Shown here piece by piece: positions 21,682 to 31,784 of a DNA stretch of 64,000 bases. The position numbers and the translations under genes are program-made. The stretch spans positions 186,432 to 250,431 of the forward strand of contig NZ_BJKN01000003.1 in the NCBI RefSeq assembly GCF_006538365.1, written 5' to 3'. The DNA comes from Moorella sp. E308F. Its GTDB lineage: Bacteria; Bacillota; DSM-521; Neomoorellales; Neomoorellaceae. Each line of letters begins with the position of its first letter. The first letter of the stretch is position 1. The notes beneath the pieces are model-generated. The model saw nothing but the letters and a program-made list of their open reading frames with translations, was not told where the DNA came from and ran no database searches.

Positions 21682-22029
21682 GATACCTGTGCCGCTGGCG
21701 CGGCACCAGCAGATGGCTGAAAACAACAAGCTGGCATTTGTCGGGAGCGAGCGAGCTTCTACCGAGTGGTGAAGCGGCCCAGGCGAAGCTGAGGGATGGA
21801 TGATAAGCGGGGCCGAGGACAGCGAGGCCTTCGGCCGGATTCTAAAGGCAAGGATGCCCAATAGGTCGGGAACCCCGCCTTAAGCCCTGGCTGACCCAGC
21901 ACTCAACTCGCAACGGTTTTGTTCGCGAAGAGACACCTATTACAAACGAGTTGAGTGCTGGGCGCTCCACAAGGGCCATGGAGCGAGCGAGACAATGCCA
22001 GCCTGCGATAAAATTATTTTCAGGGTAGA
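21682..22029 (+). repeat. Large structured repeat, copy D (leader of mtaB)
   Basis: 5' hairpin TGCCGC-TGGC-GCGGCA and ACCAGCAG. The outer stem CTGAAAA pairs with TTTTCAG, and GCTGGCATTTGTC (21730-21742) pairs with GACAATGCCAGC (21991-22002). The interior resembles copy A; AAGCGGGG pairs with CCCCGCCTT where copy A has a G-C-only stem. A 68-bp palindromic insert replaces the loop after GGCTGA. The right end ATTATTTTCAGGGTAGA is shared with copy C and ends just before the mtaB ribosome-binding site. Confidence 0.85.
21895..21962 (+). repeat. Small palindromic insert nested in copy D
   Basis: CCCAGCACTCAACTCG and CGAGTTGAGTGCTGGG, a perfect 16-bp inverted repeat around 36 bases. The first 16 bases of each arm are identical to those of the insert in rnpB; the loop sequence is different. 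Confidence 0.9.
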
Positions 22030-22044
22030 TCAGAGGTGAAACTC

Positions 22045-23415
22045 GTGCCCTCATCCCGAGTGGCCCTGGTGAGCCTGGGCTGCAAAGTCAACCAGAACGA
22101 ACTGGAAGCCATGAAGCACCTCTTCCGGGAGGCCGGCTACGAGATCGTACCCTTCCCGGAAAAGGCCGACGTCTACGTCGTTCACACCTGCACGGTCACC
22201 CACATCAGCGACCGCAAGTCGCGGCAGCTTATCCGCCGCGCCCTCCGGGCCAACCCGGAAGCAGTAGTGGCCGTTACCGGCTGCTATGCCCAGGTAGCTC
22301 CGGGGGAGGTGCTGGCTATCCCCGGCGTCGATGTAATAGTCGGTACCCGGGATCGGCACCGGCTGGTAGAATTAGTAGAAAAAGCACGCGAAGAAGGTGC
22401 TCCGATTAACGCCGTCCGCGCCCATGAGCCCGGCGAAGCCTTTGAGGAATTGCCTCTGGTAGAGGTGAGCAGGGCGCGGGCTTTCCTGAAGATTCAGGAA
22501 GGTTGCGAGGAATTCTGTACATACTGCATTGTCCCTTATGCCCGCGGGCCCTTACGCAGCCGGGCACCAGAAGCGATTCTGGCCGAGGTGGAGCGCCTGG
22601 TAGCTGAGGGTTACCTGGAAATAGTCCTCACCGGCGTCCACACCGGCGCCTATGGCCGCGACCTTCCCGGAGGGATAGACCTGGCCAGCCTTCTGAAAAA
22701 AATCGTCCAGATCCCCGGGCTGCAACGCCTTCGCATCAGCTCCATTGATCCCCTGGATTTTACCCCCGAATTGAAGGCCGTGCTGACAGGGGAAGAGGTC
22801 ATCTGTCCCCATTACCATATCCCCCTCCAGAGTGGGGATGATACCATCCTGCAAAGAATGGGACGCCGTTACAGCAGCCGTTACTACCTGGAGTTAATCG
22901 CTTCCCTGCGCTCCAGGCGGCCCCGGGCGGCCTTTACCAGCGACGTCATGGTCGGCTTTCCAGGGGAAACAGAAGAGCAGTTTCAAAATACCATGGCGTT
23001 AGTCAAGGAGGCAGCCCTGGCTGCGATCCATGTTTTTCCTTATTCCCCGCGCCGGGGTACGCCGGCGGCGGCCATGCCTGATCAAGTAGCCCCTGAGGTA
23101 AAAAAGGAGCGGGAACGGCGGCTCCTGCAGCTGGGGCGCCGCCTGGCCCGCCAGTATGCCCGGGAGTTTTTAAACGAAACCATGGCGGTCCTGGTGGAAA
23201 GACCTTTGCCCGGTCAACCGGGGGTTTATGAAGGCCATACCGACAATTACCTGAACGTAGCCTTTCCGGCGGAAAGGGATTTGACGGGACAACTTGTCAC
23301 GGTAAGGCTTAAGGAATTACAGGGAGGTTTAATCTGGGGCAGATTAGAAAAAGATGTTAAGGAGAAGCAGGAAAATGGCCCTGGAGAGAGAAATAAAGAT
23401 TTAGTACAGCATTGA
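22045..23415 (+). CDS. mtaB: tRNA t6A37 methylthiotransferase MtaB
   Basis: About 456 residues: N-terminal UPF0004 domain with cluster cysteines (LGCKVNQNE, HTCTVTHISD, VTGCYAQ), radical SAM domain with CEEFCTYC and ARGPLRSR, and a C-terminal TRAM domain. It adds a methylthio group to t6A37 of tRNAs reading ANN codons. GTG 22045 is preferred over GTG 22036, because the latter abuts the only ribosome-binding site (AGAGG). The product tail NGPGERNKDLVQH is lineage specific. Copy D is its immediate leader. Confidence 0.95.
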   Translation: MPSSRVALVSLGCKVNQNELEAMKHLFREAGYEIVPFPEKADVYVVHTCTVTHISDRKSRQLIRRALRANPEAVVAVTGCYAQVAPGEVLAIPGVDVIVGTRDRHRLVELVEKAREEGAPINAVRAHEPGEAFEELPLVEVSRARAFLKIQEGCEEFCTYCIVPYARGPLRSRAPEAILAEVERLVAEGYLEIVLTGVHTGAYGRDLPGGIDLASLLKKIVQIPGLQRLRISSIDPLDFTPELKAVLTGEEVICPHYHIPLQSGDDTILQRMGRRYSSRYYLELIASLRSRRPRAAFTSDVMVGFPGETEEQFQNTMALVKEAALAAIHVFPYSPRRGTPAAAMPDQVAPEVKKERERRLLQLGRRLARQYAREFLNETMAVLVERPLPGQPGVYEGHTDNYLNVAFPAERDLTGQLVTVRLKELQGGLIWGRLEKDVKEKQENGPGERNKDLVQH

Positions 23416-23431
23416 GAAGGGAGTAAATCAC

Positions 23432-23776
23432 GTGGCCGAGGAATGTATCTTTTGTAAAATAGCCGGGGGTCAGCTCCCGGCCGAGGTGGTTTACCAGGAT
23501 GAGCAGGTGGTAGCCTTTAAAGACATCCGACCGGTAGCCCCGGTACATATTTTAATTATCCCCAGGAAGCATATACCCGATCTCACGGCCATTACCCCGG
23601 AAGATAAAGAACTGCTCGGCCACATCCACCTGGTGGCGGTGCAAATTGCCCGCGAGCTGGGCCTGGCCGAGCGCGGTTTCCGCCTGGTAAATAATTGTAA
23701 AGAAGAGGGCGGGCAGGTTATTTACCACCTCCATTTCCATCTTCTGGGAGGCCGGCAGCTGAGAATCCTGGGTTGA
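23432..23776 (+). CDS. HIT family nucleotide-binding protein
   Basis: 114 residues. The histidine triad HLHFHLLGG is near the C-terminus, and the N-terminus CIFCKIAGGQLPAEVVYQDE with DIRPVAPVHILIIPRKHI is typical of the HINT branch. The family hydrolyses purine nucleoside phosphoramidates and adenylates. Located between mtaB and rpsU, as in many clostridia. The GTG start follows GAAGGGAG. Confidence 0.95.
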   Translation: MAEECIFCKIAGGQLPAEVVYQDEQVVAFKDIRPVAPVHILIIPRKHIPDLTAITPEDKELLGHIHLVAVQIARELGLAERGFRLVNNCKEEGGQVIYHLHFHLLGGRQLRILG

Positions 23777-23863
23777 CGCCCAAAAAAGGATAGAGTATAA
23801 TTAAAATCATGCTGAGCTTTTGAGGGTAGCATCCACCGGGTGGCGGGGGGAGGGAAGCAAGGG

Positions 23864-24040
23864 TTGAGCGAGGTTAGAATTGGCAAAAATGAATCCATTG
23901 ATGCCGCTTTAAAGCGGTTCAAGCGTATCTGTCAGAAGGCAGGTATTCTTTCAGAAGCCCGGCGCCGGGAACACTACGAAAAACCCAGCGTCAGGCGCAA
24001 AAAAAAATCCGAAGCGGCTCGCAAACGTCGCTGGCACTGA
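23864..24040 (+). CDS. rpsU: 30S ribosomal protein S21
   Basis: 58 residues: [20 protein letters not shown] and the basic tail [18 protein letters not shown] 23864 is the likely start. It has GGGGGAGGG about 10 bases upstream and gives the normal N-terminus, whereas the in-frame GTG 23840 would translate through the ribosome-binding site. A terminator follows. Confidence 0.95.
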   Translation: MSEVRIGKNESIDAALKRFKRICQKAGILSEARRREHYEKPSVRRKKKSEAARKRRWH

Positions 24041-24108
24041 TGAAACAGAGTATGTTGCCTCCCTCTGGCGAATAATTTTCCCGGTGGCCAGCTTTCCTGG
24101 AAATACAG

Positions 24109-24136
24109 GCCCGGTCCGGCAGGACCGGGCTTTTTT
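24109..24136 (+). terminator. Intrinsic terminator after rpsU
   Basis: GCCCGGTCC-GGCA-GGACCGGGC followed by six T residues. Confidence 0.93.
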
Positions 24137-24187
24137 ACGGTCTTTTTTGCCCTGCCTTTGCATAAAGTATTGGCAGGAGGGGACAGG

Positions 24188-24490
24188 ATGGGGAAAAATC
24201 GTTCCCGGCGCAATGTAATGGACAGAGCACGGCGGCTGGAAAAGGCTGTTACCGAATATTTAGAGTTACCGGCAGACGCCGTCCTGGATCTGCCGCGCCT
24301 GACCCTGGTAGGCAACAGCCGGCTGGTAGTGGAAAACCATCGGGGCATCAGCGAGTACCAGCCGGACCTGGTACGCCTGAGACTCAGTACCGGCGAGCTG
24401 GAGATCAAGGGGACAGGCATAATCCTGCGGGAAATCAAGCCGGATGCCATCGCCCTGGAAGGTACCATCCAGTCCCTAAGATTTTTGTAA
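24188..24490 (+). CDS. yqfC: Sporulation protein YqfC
   Basis: 100 residues with the family block VTEYLELPADAVLDLPRLTL and the end LEGTIQSLRFL. It is a small protein paired with YqfD in endospore formers. The exact function is unknown; in Bacillus the genes are under sporulation control. ATG 24188 has AGGAGGGGA 5-8 bases upstream; an in-frame TTG 30 bases earlier precedes that site and is rejected. First gene of the conserved yqfC-yqfD-phoH block. Confidence 0.9.
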   Translation: MGKNRSRRNVMDRARRLEKAVTEYLELPADAVLDLPRLTLVGNSRLVVENHRGISEYQPDLVRLRLSTGELEIKGTGIILREIKPDAIALEGTIQSLRFL

Positions 24491-24517
24491 TTATTTCCAC
24501 AGGGGAGGAAGAAACCG

Positions 24518-25774
24518 GTGGCCTGGCGCAGCTGGCTGACTTACGTGGAGGGCTATCTGGTACTTACCATCAGCGGTGACGACCCGGAAGGCTTTCTCAA
24601 TCTGGCCCTGGCCAGGAACATCAGCTTCTGGGATATTACCATTAACAGGAACGGCAGTATCCAGGCTAAAATGAAGGCCGGCGAATACCGCGCCCTGCGC
24701 TCCCTGGCCCGGCAGAGCCACTGCCGGGTCCGTATTGTGGACAAGCGGGGCTGGCCCTTTTTCAGCCGCCGCCTGCGGGGGCGGCAGGTGCTGCTCCTGG
24801 GTAGTATTTTCTTTTTACTGGCTATCTACCTCCTGTCCACCTTTATCTGGGTGGTGGAAGTCAGGCCGGAAAGCGGGCCGCTACGCCGGGTAACGCCGGC
24901 CCAGGTCCTGGCCGCGGCTAGGGCGGAAGGCTTAAAGCCCGGTGCCAGGAAAAGCGCTCTCGATATCCGCGTCCTGGAGCACGCCCTGGAGCGCCGTCTG
25001 CCTCAGGTAGCCTGGGTAGGTATCCGCTTCCAGGGTACCAGGGCCGAGATCACCGTGGTAGAAAAGGCAGCCCCTCCCGGGGAGGAAGCCTCTGACCGGC
25101 CGGCCAGTATTATTGCCGCCAAAGACGGGGTAATAAAGGATATCTTGGTCATCAACGGCGAGGGCAGGGTAAAGGCCGGTGATACGGTCCGACAGGGAGA
25201 AATACTGATTTCAGGCCTCATTTTACCCCCCCCGCCGGAAAAAAAGCCGGGCGAGGCAGCTTCTCCTGAGCAGCCCCTCTCCCCACCTCGGCTGGTTCGG
25301 GCGCGGGGTATTGTGCGCGCCCGGGTCTGGTATGAAGGGGAAAAAGAGATCAGTCGCCGGCAGGTCCAGGAAGTGCCAACCGGCCGGCAGCAAACGACGA
25401 TAATGGTGCAGGTTCCCGGCCACCGCTATATCTTGAAAGGACCGGAACGGCCTTCCTATACCAATTACCGCAAGGAAAATAAAGTTATGGCTTTGCCATC
25501 CTGGAGGAATTTTACCCTGCCCGTCGAACTCATTATTACGACCTATTATGAAGTCCAGGTCCGGTACCGGCAGCTTTCTTTTGAAGATGCAGTAAGGGCT
25601 GCCGGCGAACAGGCCCTGGCGGAACTCAAGGAAAAATTACCACCGGGAGCCGGCATTACGGGTCAGAAGATAGTTCCCTTAAGCAAACCCGAAGATGAGG
25701 TAGTGCGTGTCCGGGCCTGGGTGGAAACGGAAGAGGACATCGGGCAAGTTGTTCCCCTTAGCGGCAATGGTTAA
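24518..25774 (+). CDS. yqfD: Sporulation protein YqfD (SpoIV-type membrane protein)
   Basis: 418 residues. An N-terminal soluble part (GYLVLTISGDDPEGFLNLALARNI) is followed by one strong membrane helix (about residues 91-111, VLLLGSIFFLLAIYLLSTFIWVV region) and a large extracytoplasmic region with FtsQ/POTRA-like and lipoyl-like features (VIKDILVINGEGRVKAGDTV). The YqfD family is required for efficient sporulation. The GTG start has GGGGAGGAAG upstream and follows yqfC by 27 bases. Confidence 0.92.
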   Translation: MAWRSWLTYVEGYLVLTISGDDPEGFLNLALARNISFWDITINRNGSIQAKMKAGEYRALRSLARQSHCRVRIVDKRGWPFFSRRLRGRQVLLLGSIFFLLAIYLLSTFIWVVEVRPESGPLRRVTPAQVLAAARAEGLKPGARKSALDIRVLEHALERRLPQVAWVGIRFQGTRAEITVVEKAAPPGEEASDRPASIIAAKDGVIKDILVINGEGRVKAGDTVRQGEILISGLILPPPPEKKPGEAASPEQPLSPPRLVRARGIVRARVWYEGEKEISRRQVQEVPTGRQQTTIMVQVPGHRYILKGPERPSYTNYRKENKVMALPSWRNFTLPVELIITTYYEVQVRYRQLSFEDAVRAAGEQALAELKEKLPPGAGITGQKIVPLSKPEDEVVRVRAWVETEEDIGQVVPLSGNG

Positions 25775-25854
25775 GAGGCCGAAACAAGGCGGCGGCATTT
25801 ACCCTGGCTGCTGTATATGCTAAAATAAAATGATTAAGATTATACAAGGAGCTG

Positions 25855-26856
25855 ATGGATAAAACCTTGACCAACAATTACGAAACCCGGCTGACAGTTG
25901 GCAGCAACGGCGAGGCTGTCAATCTTTTCGGTCATCAGGATGAAAACCTGAAATTTATTGAGAGCCATACTTCAGCCCGGATCGTAGCGCGCGGGAATGA
26001 ACTGACTTTAAGCGGGACGCGCCAGGAAGTCGAGGAACTGGAAAGACTTTTCCGACAGTTGATTAAACTGGCCCATTCCGGCATGACCATTAATACAGCA
26101 ATCATTAACTACACGTGGAACCTGGTCCGGCACCAGAATGACATGGCGGGCCAGACCGACCTGGCCCAGGCCCTGGGGGAAGTACTTTACGTTACTCCCC
26201 GGGGTAAACAGATTCGCCCCAAAACCCTGGGGCAGCTACGCTATGTCCAGGCTATGCGCCGTTATGATATTGTCTTTGGCATTGGCCCGGCCGGGACAGG
26301 GAAAACCTACCTGGCCGTAGTTATGGCCGTCAATGCCCTCCGGTCCCGCAGTGTGGAACGGATAATACTCGCCCGGCCGGCAGTTGAGGCCGGGGAAAAG
26401 CTGGGCTTCCTGCCCGGCGACCTGCAGGAAAAGGTTAACCCCTATCTACGGCCCCTTTATGACGGCCTTTATGATATTTTAGGTATGGAAACGGCACAAA
26501 AGTATATGGAAAAAAATATTATAGAAGTAGCGCCTCTGGCCTATATGCGGGGGCGTACCCTGGATGACGCCTTCATTATCCTGGATGAAGCCCAAAACAC
26601 TACTTCCGAACAGATGAAGATGTTCCTCACCCGTATAGGCTTTGGCTCCCGGGCCGTCATTACCGGCGACGTTACCCAGGTGGACCTGCCCCGGGATACG
26701 ACTTCCGGCCTGGTAGAAGCCCAGCAAATCTTAAGGGGTATTGAGGGCATTGCCATCGAGTATCTAACCGAGGCTGACGTTGTCCGCCATCCCCTCGTCC
26801 AGGAGATCATCAAGGCCTATGAGAGGAGTGACCGGATGTGCCATGGCAGCGGCTAA
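25855..26856 (+). CDS. phoH: PhoH family ATPase
   Basis: 333 residues. An N-terminal KH-like region ([26 protein letters not shown]) precedes the PhoH ATPase domain with Walker [13 protein letters not shown] near residue 143, Walker [12 protein letters not shown] and [12 protein letters not shown]. The family is linked to RNA metabolism and ribosome quality functions, often beside ybeY as here. The ATG follows AAGGAG at close spacing. It overlaps pgpH by 19 bases, suggesting translational coupling. Confidence 0.95.
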   Translation: MDKTLTNNYETRLTVGSNGEAVNLFGHQDENLKFIESHTSARIVARGNELTLSGTRQEVEELERLFRQLIKLAHSGMTINTAIINYTWNLVRHQNDMAGQTDLAQALGEVLYVTPRGKQIRPKTLGQLRYVQAMRRYDIVFGIGPAGTGKTYLAVVMAVNALRSRSVERIILARPAVEAGEKLGFLPGDLQEKVNPYLRPLYDGLYDILGMETAQKYMEKNIIEVAPLAYMRGRTLDDAFIILDEAQNTTSEQMKMFLTRIGFGSRAVITGDVTQVDLPRDTTSGLVEAQQILRGIEGIAIEYLTEADVVRHPLVQEIIKAYERSDRMCHGSG

Positions 26857-29003
26857 AAGGGTTAATGCACCCGCTGCTGGCCCGGCTTGGTCCTAAATTT
26901 TTGCGAACCAGGGTCATCTGTGGAATGGCCCTGTTTGCCGTTGCCGTAACCATTATGGCCCTGGATTACCTGCCGCAAAAGCTGGATTTAAAGGTGGGGC
27001 AGCCCAGCCCCCAGGATTTCAAGGCGCCCCAGGGCATTGTTTACGAAAGTGAGGTTTTAACCCAAAAGGCCAGGGAAGAAGCGGCCCGGCAGGTAACTCC
27101 CGTTTACCGGGTGGACAGCTCGGTAGTAACTACTTTAACAGATCAGGTAGATAATATTTTCCAGGCGATAAGGGAGATTAATAATAGTACAGGTAACAGC
27201 AGCGAACGGGTGGCACGTTTAAAGGACCGGTTAAGCCAGTTAAAATTAACTGCTCCCACCCTCCAGGCCCTGGCGGCAGCCGATGCCACTACCCTCAATA
27301 ACCTGGCCGGCATGACCAAGAATATTGTCAGCCAGGTAATGAATGAGGCCGTACCCCAGGATGCCGTGAGTACCGCCAGGGACAAGATGCTGGCAGCCGT
27401 TGAGACGGCGGGAATAGAGGCCAGGTATAAACCTGCAGTGGTAGCCATTATCCAGAACCTGGAATTAAAGCCCAATCTCATCTATGACGTTGCCGCCACC
27501 ATGCAAAAGCGGGAGAAAGCTGCCGCCGAGGTGAGCCCGGTCCAGGTAACCATCCGCCAGAATGAAAAAATCGTCAGCGACGGGGAACTGGTAACGGCGG
27601 AAGATATCGAAGCCCTGCAAAAACTGGGCCTCCTGCGCTCCGGGGCTTCCTGGGGAGCGCTATTTGGCCTTATCTTTTTCCAGGCCCTTCTGGTAGCCCT
27701 GCTGCTCCTGTATTTACGCTTTTTTAAACCGGATATTTATAACAGCAACCAACTGTTACTGTTGCTGGGTCTATTATGGTTGATTTTCCTTATTTTTTCC
27801 CGGGTTGTGGCCGCCATCAGCCTGGGTGGCCGGGCAGAATTTACCCGCCTGGTAGGATATCTCATGCCGGTAGCCGCCGGTTCCATGCTGGTAGCCATCC
27901 TCATGGATGCCCAGGTGGCTGTAATTTTTACCGTCTTCCTGGCCCTGGAGGCCGGGATCATCGGCGGTAATCTCTACCAGTTTACGGCCATGGGTGCCGT
28001 CAGCGGCCTGGTGGGTATTTACTGTGTCACCCATTTAAGTCAACGTTCGGATCTCGCCCGGTCCAGCCTCTTTTTAATGCTGGCCAACCTGTTAAGTGTT
28101 ATCGCGCTGGGACTGATGCTCAAGTCCACTCTGTCCCAGCTGAGCGTCGCCGCGGTCCTGGCCCTGGCCAACGGACTGCTTTCCACGGTCTTAACCATCG
28201 GCTTTTTGCCCTTTCTGGAGAACAGTTTCGGTATAACCACGGCGGTAAAGCTCCTGGAGCTTTCCAATCCCAATCACCCTTTGTTAAAGCGCCTGCTTCT
28301 GGAAGCTCCGGGCACCTACCACCACAGCATCCTGGTGGGGAACCTGGCCGAGGCGGCGGCCGATGCCGTGGGGGCCGATTCCCTCCTGGCCCGGGTAGGA
28401 GCCTATTACCATGATATCGGGAAGCTAAAGCGGCCCTACTTTTTCATTGAAAACCAGGTGACGGCCGAAAACCCCCATGACCGGCTGGCCCCGACTTTAA
28501 GTACCCTCATCATTTCCTGCCATGTCAAAGACGGCCTGGAAATGGCGCGGGAATATCGCCTGCCCCAGGTAATCCAGGATATTATTGCCCAGCACCACGG
28601 GGCTACTTTGATGACCTATTTCTACCACAAAGCCCGGGAAAACAGTCGGGGCGACAGTGTAAATGAAAACGACTTTCGCTATGAAGGGCCGATCCCCCGG
28701 AGCAAAGAAGCTGCCATAGTCATGCTGGCCGACAGCGTCGAAGCCGGCATCCGTTCCCTGCCCAGGCCCACACCCGGCCGCATGGAGGGTTTTGTGCGCA
28801 AGATTATCCGGGAAAAGCTGGATGACGGCCAGCTGGAAGCCAGCGATTTAACGTTTAGGGAACTGGCTGTTATCGCTGAGGCCTTTATGCGCGTCTTAAA
28901 CGGCATCTTTCACACCCGGGTGGAGTACCCGGAAGTTGTCCTCAAGGAAATGGAAAGGAGAAAAAACCGTAATGGAGTGCTCCATAAACAATCAGCAGGA
29001 TGA
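26838..29003 (+). CDS. pgpH: 7TM-HD cyclic-di-AMP phosphodiesterase PgpH
   Basis: 721 residues. It has an N-terminal membrane helix, a large extracellular 7TMR-HDED domain, then about seven membrane segments (residues ~270-470). A cytoplasmic HD domain follows with [30 protein letters not shown] and [17 protein letters not shown]. The HD motif (YHDIGK) is intact. In Bacillus and Listeria this protein degrades c-di-AMP to pApA. The GTG start is used, with GAGAGGAG about 8 bases upstream inside phoH. The neighbours phoH and ybeY match the B. subtilis yqfF locus. Confidence 0.93.
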   Translation: MPWQRLKGLMHPLLARLGPKFLRTRVICGMALFAVAVTIMALDYLPQKLDLKVGQPSPQDFKAPQGIVYESEVLTQKAREEAARQVTPVYRVDSSVVTTLTDQVDNIFQAIREINNSTGNSSERVARLKDRLSQLKLTAPTLQALAAADATTLNNLAGMTKNIVSQVMNEAVPQDAVSTARDKMLAAVETAGIEARYKPAVVAIIQNLELKPNLIYDVAATMQKREKAAAEVSPVQVTIRQNEKIVSDGELVTAEDIEALQKLGLLRSGASWGALFGLIFFQALLVALLLLYLRFFKPDIYNSNQLLLLLGLLWLIFLIFSRVVAAISLGGRAEFTRLVGYLMPVAAGSMLVAILMDAQVAVIFTVFLALEAGIIGGNLYQFTAMGAVSGLVGIYCVTHLSQRSDLARSSLFLMLANLLSVIALGLMLKSTLSQLSVAAVLALANGLLSTVLTIGFLPFLENSFGITTAVKLLELSNPNHPLLKRLLLEAPGTYHHSILVGNLAEAAADAVGADSLLARVGAYYHDIGKLKRPYFFIENQVTAENPHDRLAPTLSTLIISCHVKDGLEMAREYRLPQVIQDIIAQHHGATLMTYFYHKARENSRGDSVNENDFRYEGPIPRSKEAAIVMLADSVEAGIRSLPRPTPGRMEGFVRKIIREKLDDGQLEASDLTFRELAVIAEAFMRVLNGIFHTRVEYPEVVLKEMERRKNRNGVLHKQSAG

Positions 29004-29442
29004 TTACCCTCTGGGGGAGGAACTGATATCCTTACTGGAAAAGGTCCTCCAGGAGGCCGCTGCTGTGGAGGGAGTGGACCCGGGAGCCGAAGTGGGCCTG
29101 ACCCTGGTCGATGACGCTGCCATCCGGGACCTCAACCGGACCTACCGGGGTATTGATGCCCCTACCGACGTCCTTTCCTTTGCTTTAGAAGAAACAAGTC
29201 CCGGGGAACCTGCTCATTTTGACCCGCGGGTGGACAGGCTCCTGGGGGATATCGTTGTTTCGGTACCCACGGCCGCCCGCCAGGCGCAAAACTACGGCCA
29301 CTCCCTGGCCAGGGAACTGGCTTTTCTTACCGTCCACGGTTTCCTGCACCTCCTCGGCTATGACCACGGCACGGAAGATGCAGCCGCCAGGATGGAGGCG
29401 CGCCAGGAAGATATACTTGCCCGGGTGGGGCTGAAGCGGTAA
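28972..29442 (+). CDS. ybeY: Endoribonuclease/rRNA maturation factor YbeY
   Basis: About 156 residues with the zinc motif HGFLHLLGYDH near residue 122 and LNRTYRGIDAPTDVLSFAL. A metalloprotein for 16S rRNA 3' end maturation and ribosome quality control. ATG 28972 has GGAAAGGAG about 13 bases upstream and is preferred over an earlier in-frame TTG. It overlaps the end of pgpH by 32 bases, and its stop overlaps the next start (TAATG). Confidence 0.94.
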   Translation: MECSINNQQDDYPLGEELISLLEKVLQEAAAVEGVDPGAEVGLTLVDDAAIRDLNRTYRGIDAPTDVLSFALEETSPGEPAHFDPRVDRLLGDIVVSVPTAARQAQNYGHSLARELAFLTVHGFLHLLGYDHGTEDAAARMEARQEDILARVGLKR

Positions 29443-29783
29443 TGCCGGCCAAATTCCGGGCCGCTCTGGCCGGGGTTGTCTACTGCCTGCGGACGCAGAT
29501 CAATATGGTCATTCACCTGGCAGCAATGATGGCCGTCATAGGGGCCGGCTGGTATTTCCACGTGCGGCCATGGGAATGGGTAGCGCTGGCCATAGCCATC
29601 ACCATGGTCCTGGCTGCTGAAGCCTTCAATACAGCTCTAGAAGTAACCGTAAACCTTTATACGAGTAAATACCATCCCCTGGCGCGCATCGCCAAAGACG
29701 TCGCCGCCGGGGCCGTTTTAATTACTGCCCTGGGGGCGGTAGCCGTGGCGTACATCATTTTTGGCCCGCGCCTGGGTTTTTAG
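29442..29783 (+). CDS. dgkA: Diacylglycerol/undecaprenol kinase family protein
   Basis: 113 residues with three hydrophobic segments and the catalytic block AEAFNTALEVTVNLYTSKYHPLARIAKDVAAGAVL. In Gram-positives this enzyme phosphorylates undecaprenol, recycling the lipid carrier for cell-wall synthesis. The start overlaps the ybeY stop. The order ybeY-dgkA-cdd-era is conserved, except that a NUDIX gene on the other strand intervenes here. Confidence 0.93.
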   Translation: MPAKFRAALAGVVYCLRTQINMVIHLAAMMAVIGAGWYFHVRPWEWVALAIAITMVLAAEAFNTALEVTVNLYTSKYHPLARIAKDVAAGAVLITALGAVAVAYIIFGPRLGF

Positions 29784-29808
29784 GCGGCTTACCCGGGCGC
29801 AGCATATT

Positions 29809-30291
29809 TTAAAAAGCCTGGTGGTGGATGGTGCGGTAGAGGATTCCGGCCGGCGGGGTACCATCAAGTAGATTCCAGGCAGCCAGGAGTTCCTTTAACC
29901 CCCTGCTGAGGGGATAAGCAGTTACTTCATGCAGGGGTATCCAGCCGGCGGCAGCAGCATCGGTGGCCGGGCATAAGCTCCCACCCCGGTATTCCGCCCA
30001 GAAATCAATCAGGACGTAATGGTACTTAATCCGGCCGTTGTCATCGGTATGGATGCTGTCCAGGACGGCGATGGGCGGTCCGGCAGCCACCTTGATGCCA
30101 CACTCTTCGAAAACTTCACGTTCCACAGCCTCCCGGGCCGTTTCCCCTGTTTCCTGGGCGCCGCCGGGCAGGCTCCATAAACCTGCCGCCGGCGGCGTCC
30201 CCCGGCGGACCAGCAGGATGTTCCCTTCCTTGATGACCACCGCCCCTACCCCTACAATTGGGTGGAGGGGATAACTCCGTTCCATAGGCAT
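29809..30291 (-). CDS. NUDIX hydrolase
   Basis: 160 residues. The Nudix box is complete: GGAQETGETAREAVEREVFEEC in outline (G-x5-E-x7-REVxEE-x-C). The N-terminal HPIVGVGAVVIKEGNILLVRRG and the C-terminal GWIPLHEVTAYPLSRGLKELL resemble ADP-ribose pyrophosphatase or 8-oxo-dGTPase-like members. The substrate cannot be told from sequence. It is on the minus strand inside an otherwise + strand conserved operon, so probably a later insertion. Confidence 0.9.
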   Translation of the reverse strand: MPMERSYPLHPIVGVGAVVIKEGNILLVRRGTPPAAGLWSLPGGAQETGETAREAVEREVFEECGIKVAAGPPIAVLDSIHTDDNGRIKYHYVLIDFWAEYRGGSLCPATDAAAAGWIPLHEVTAYPLSRGLKELLAAWNLLDGTPPAGILYRTIHHQAF

Positions 30292-30405
30292 GGCAAAACA
30301 CCCCCGCCAATATTATATCCCAGGGGTAGAGGACGGGGCCAGGGGGCGTTAAAATTGACCGCCTGCTTAACTGAATGGTAAAATTAGATCGGGGAGGTAC
30401 CTGCG

Positions 30406-30795
30406 GTGGCCTGTAATCCCGAAGATCTAATCGCAGCGGCGGCCGGAGCGAAAGAGAAAGCTTACGCGCCTTACTCTCGCTTTAAGGTGGGCGCGGCCCT
30501 GCTTACGGCCGGGGATAGGGTCTATACCGGCTGCAATATTGAAAATGCCTCCTACAGTTTGACCATCTGCGCCGAGCGGGTGGCCCTGTTTCAGGCCGTG
30601 GCTGCCGGCGAACGGGAGTTTGTCGCCCTGGCCGTAGTCGGCGGGGAACTCACAGCCTGTTTTCCCTGCGGCGCCTGCCGCCAGGTGCTGGCCGAATTTG
30701 CTCCCGGGCTGGAAATCATCACCGGCCAGCCCGGTGGACCCGTTCATCGCCGCTTTTTAAAGGAACTGTTACCGGATACCTTTACCTTGAAATGA
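30406..30795 (+). CDS. cdd: Cytidine deaminase
   Basis: 129 residues, the small tetrameric type. Zinc and catalytic motifs TICAERVAL (C-A-E, catalytic Glu) and PCGACRQVLAEF (PCxxC) are present, with three cysteine ligands. It deaminates cytidine and deoxycytidine for pyrimidine salvage. It precedes era by 12 bases, as in Bacillus. The GTG start follows GGGGAGGT. Confidence 0.96.
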   Translation: MACNPEDLIAAAAGAKEKAYAPYSRFKVGAALLTAGDRVYTGCNIENASYSLTICAERVALFQAVAAGEREFVALAVVGGELTACFPCGACRQVLAEFAPGLEIITGQPGGPVHRRFLKELLPDTFTLK

Positions 30796-30807
30796 GGTGC
30801 CTGTTCC

Positions 30808-31713
30808 TTGGCCGAGGAGTATGTTTCCGGATTTGCCGGGCTTATAGGCCGGCCCAATGCCGGTAAATCGACCCTTTTAAACCAGCTGGTGGGCCGGAAA
30901 ATTGCTATCATGTCCGATAAGCCCCAGACGACGCGCAATAAGATTTTAGGGGTGCTGACGACAGATAGTTGCCAGATCGTTTTTTTAGATACCCCCGGTA
31001 TCCATAAGCCCCAGCACCAGCTGGGGGAGTATATGGTAGCTGTGGCCCGGAACACCCTGGCCGAAGTCGATGTCATCCTTTATGTGGTTGACGCTGCCGT
31101 CGCCCCGGGGGCCGGTGAGGAATATATCATTGAGCAATTAAAAGGGGTGGCTACCCCAGTAATCTTGATTCTCAATAAAATTGACCTGGTGGATGCCGCC
31201 ACCCTGCAGCAGCGGGAGGACTTTTTCCGGGCCCGCCTGGATTTTAAAGCTGTCCAGGCAGTGTCGGCCCTGGCAGGTACCAATGTGGCCGCCCTGCCCG
31301 ATTTAATCAGCCATTTCCTGCCACCGGGACCCCAGTATTACCCCCCGGAAATGGTCACCGACCAGCCGGAGAAATTTGTCATGGCCGAGCTCATCCGGGA
31401 ACAGGTCCTCCGGGTGACCCGGGAAGAAGTTCCCCATGCGGTGGCCGTGGTGGTGGAGGAAATAGCCGAGCGCCCCAATGACTACCTCTACGTCGACGCC
31501 GTGATTTACGTGGAAAGGGATTCCCAAAAAGGTATTATCATCGGCCAGGGAGGGCAGCGGCTGAAAGAGATTGGCACCGGGGCCCGCCTGGAAATGGAAG
31601 CCCTTTTGGGCAGCAAAATTTTTTTAAATTTAAGGGTGCGGGTAAAGAAAAACTGGCGCCAGCAGGAACTGGCTCTAAGGCAGCTGGGATATGACCGCCG
31701 GCTCATCCAGTAG
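30808..31713 (+). CDS. era: GTPase Era
   Basis: 301 residues. Motifs are GRPNAGKSTLLNQL (G1), DTPGIHKPQ (G3), NKIDLV (G4), then the C-terminal KH domain with GIIIGQGGQRLKEIG. It binds the 3' end of 16S rRNA during 30S assembly. The TTG start follows AGGTG. Followed by yqzL and recO. Confidence 0.97.
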   Translation: MAEEYVSGFAGLIGRPNAGKSTLLNQLVGRKIAIMSDKPQTTRNKILGVLTTDSCQIVFLDTPGIHKPQHQLGEYMVAVARNTLAEVDVILYVVDAAVAPGAGEEYIIEQLKGVATPVILILNKIDLVDAATLQQREDFFRARLDFKAVQAVSALAGTNVAALPDLISHFLPPGPQYYPPEMVTDQPEKFVMAELIREQVLRVTREEVPHAVAVVVEEIAERPNDYLYVDAVIYVERDSQKGIIIGQGGQRLKEIGTGARLEMEALLGSKIFLNLRVRVKKNWRQQELALRQLGYDRRLIQ

Positions 31714-31784
31714 AAACCTGGTATAAGACCCGGCATTCAGGCTAGCCTAATAAGTGCCTGACCAGTAGGAGAAACCCGGAAAGG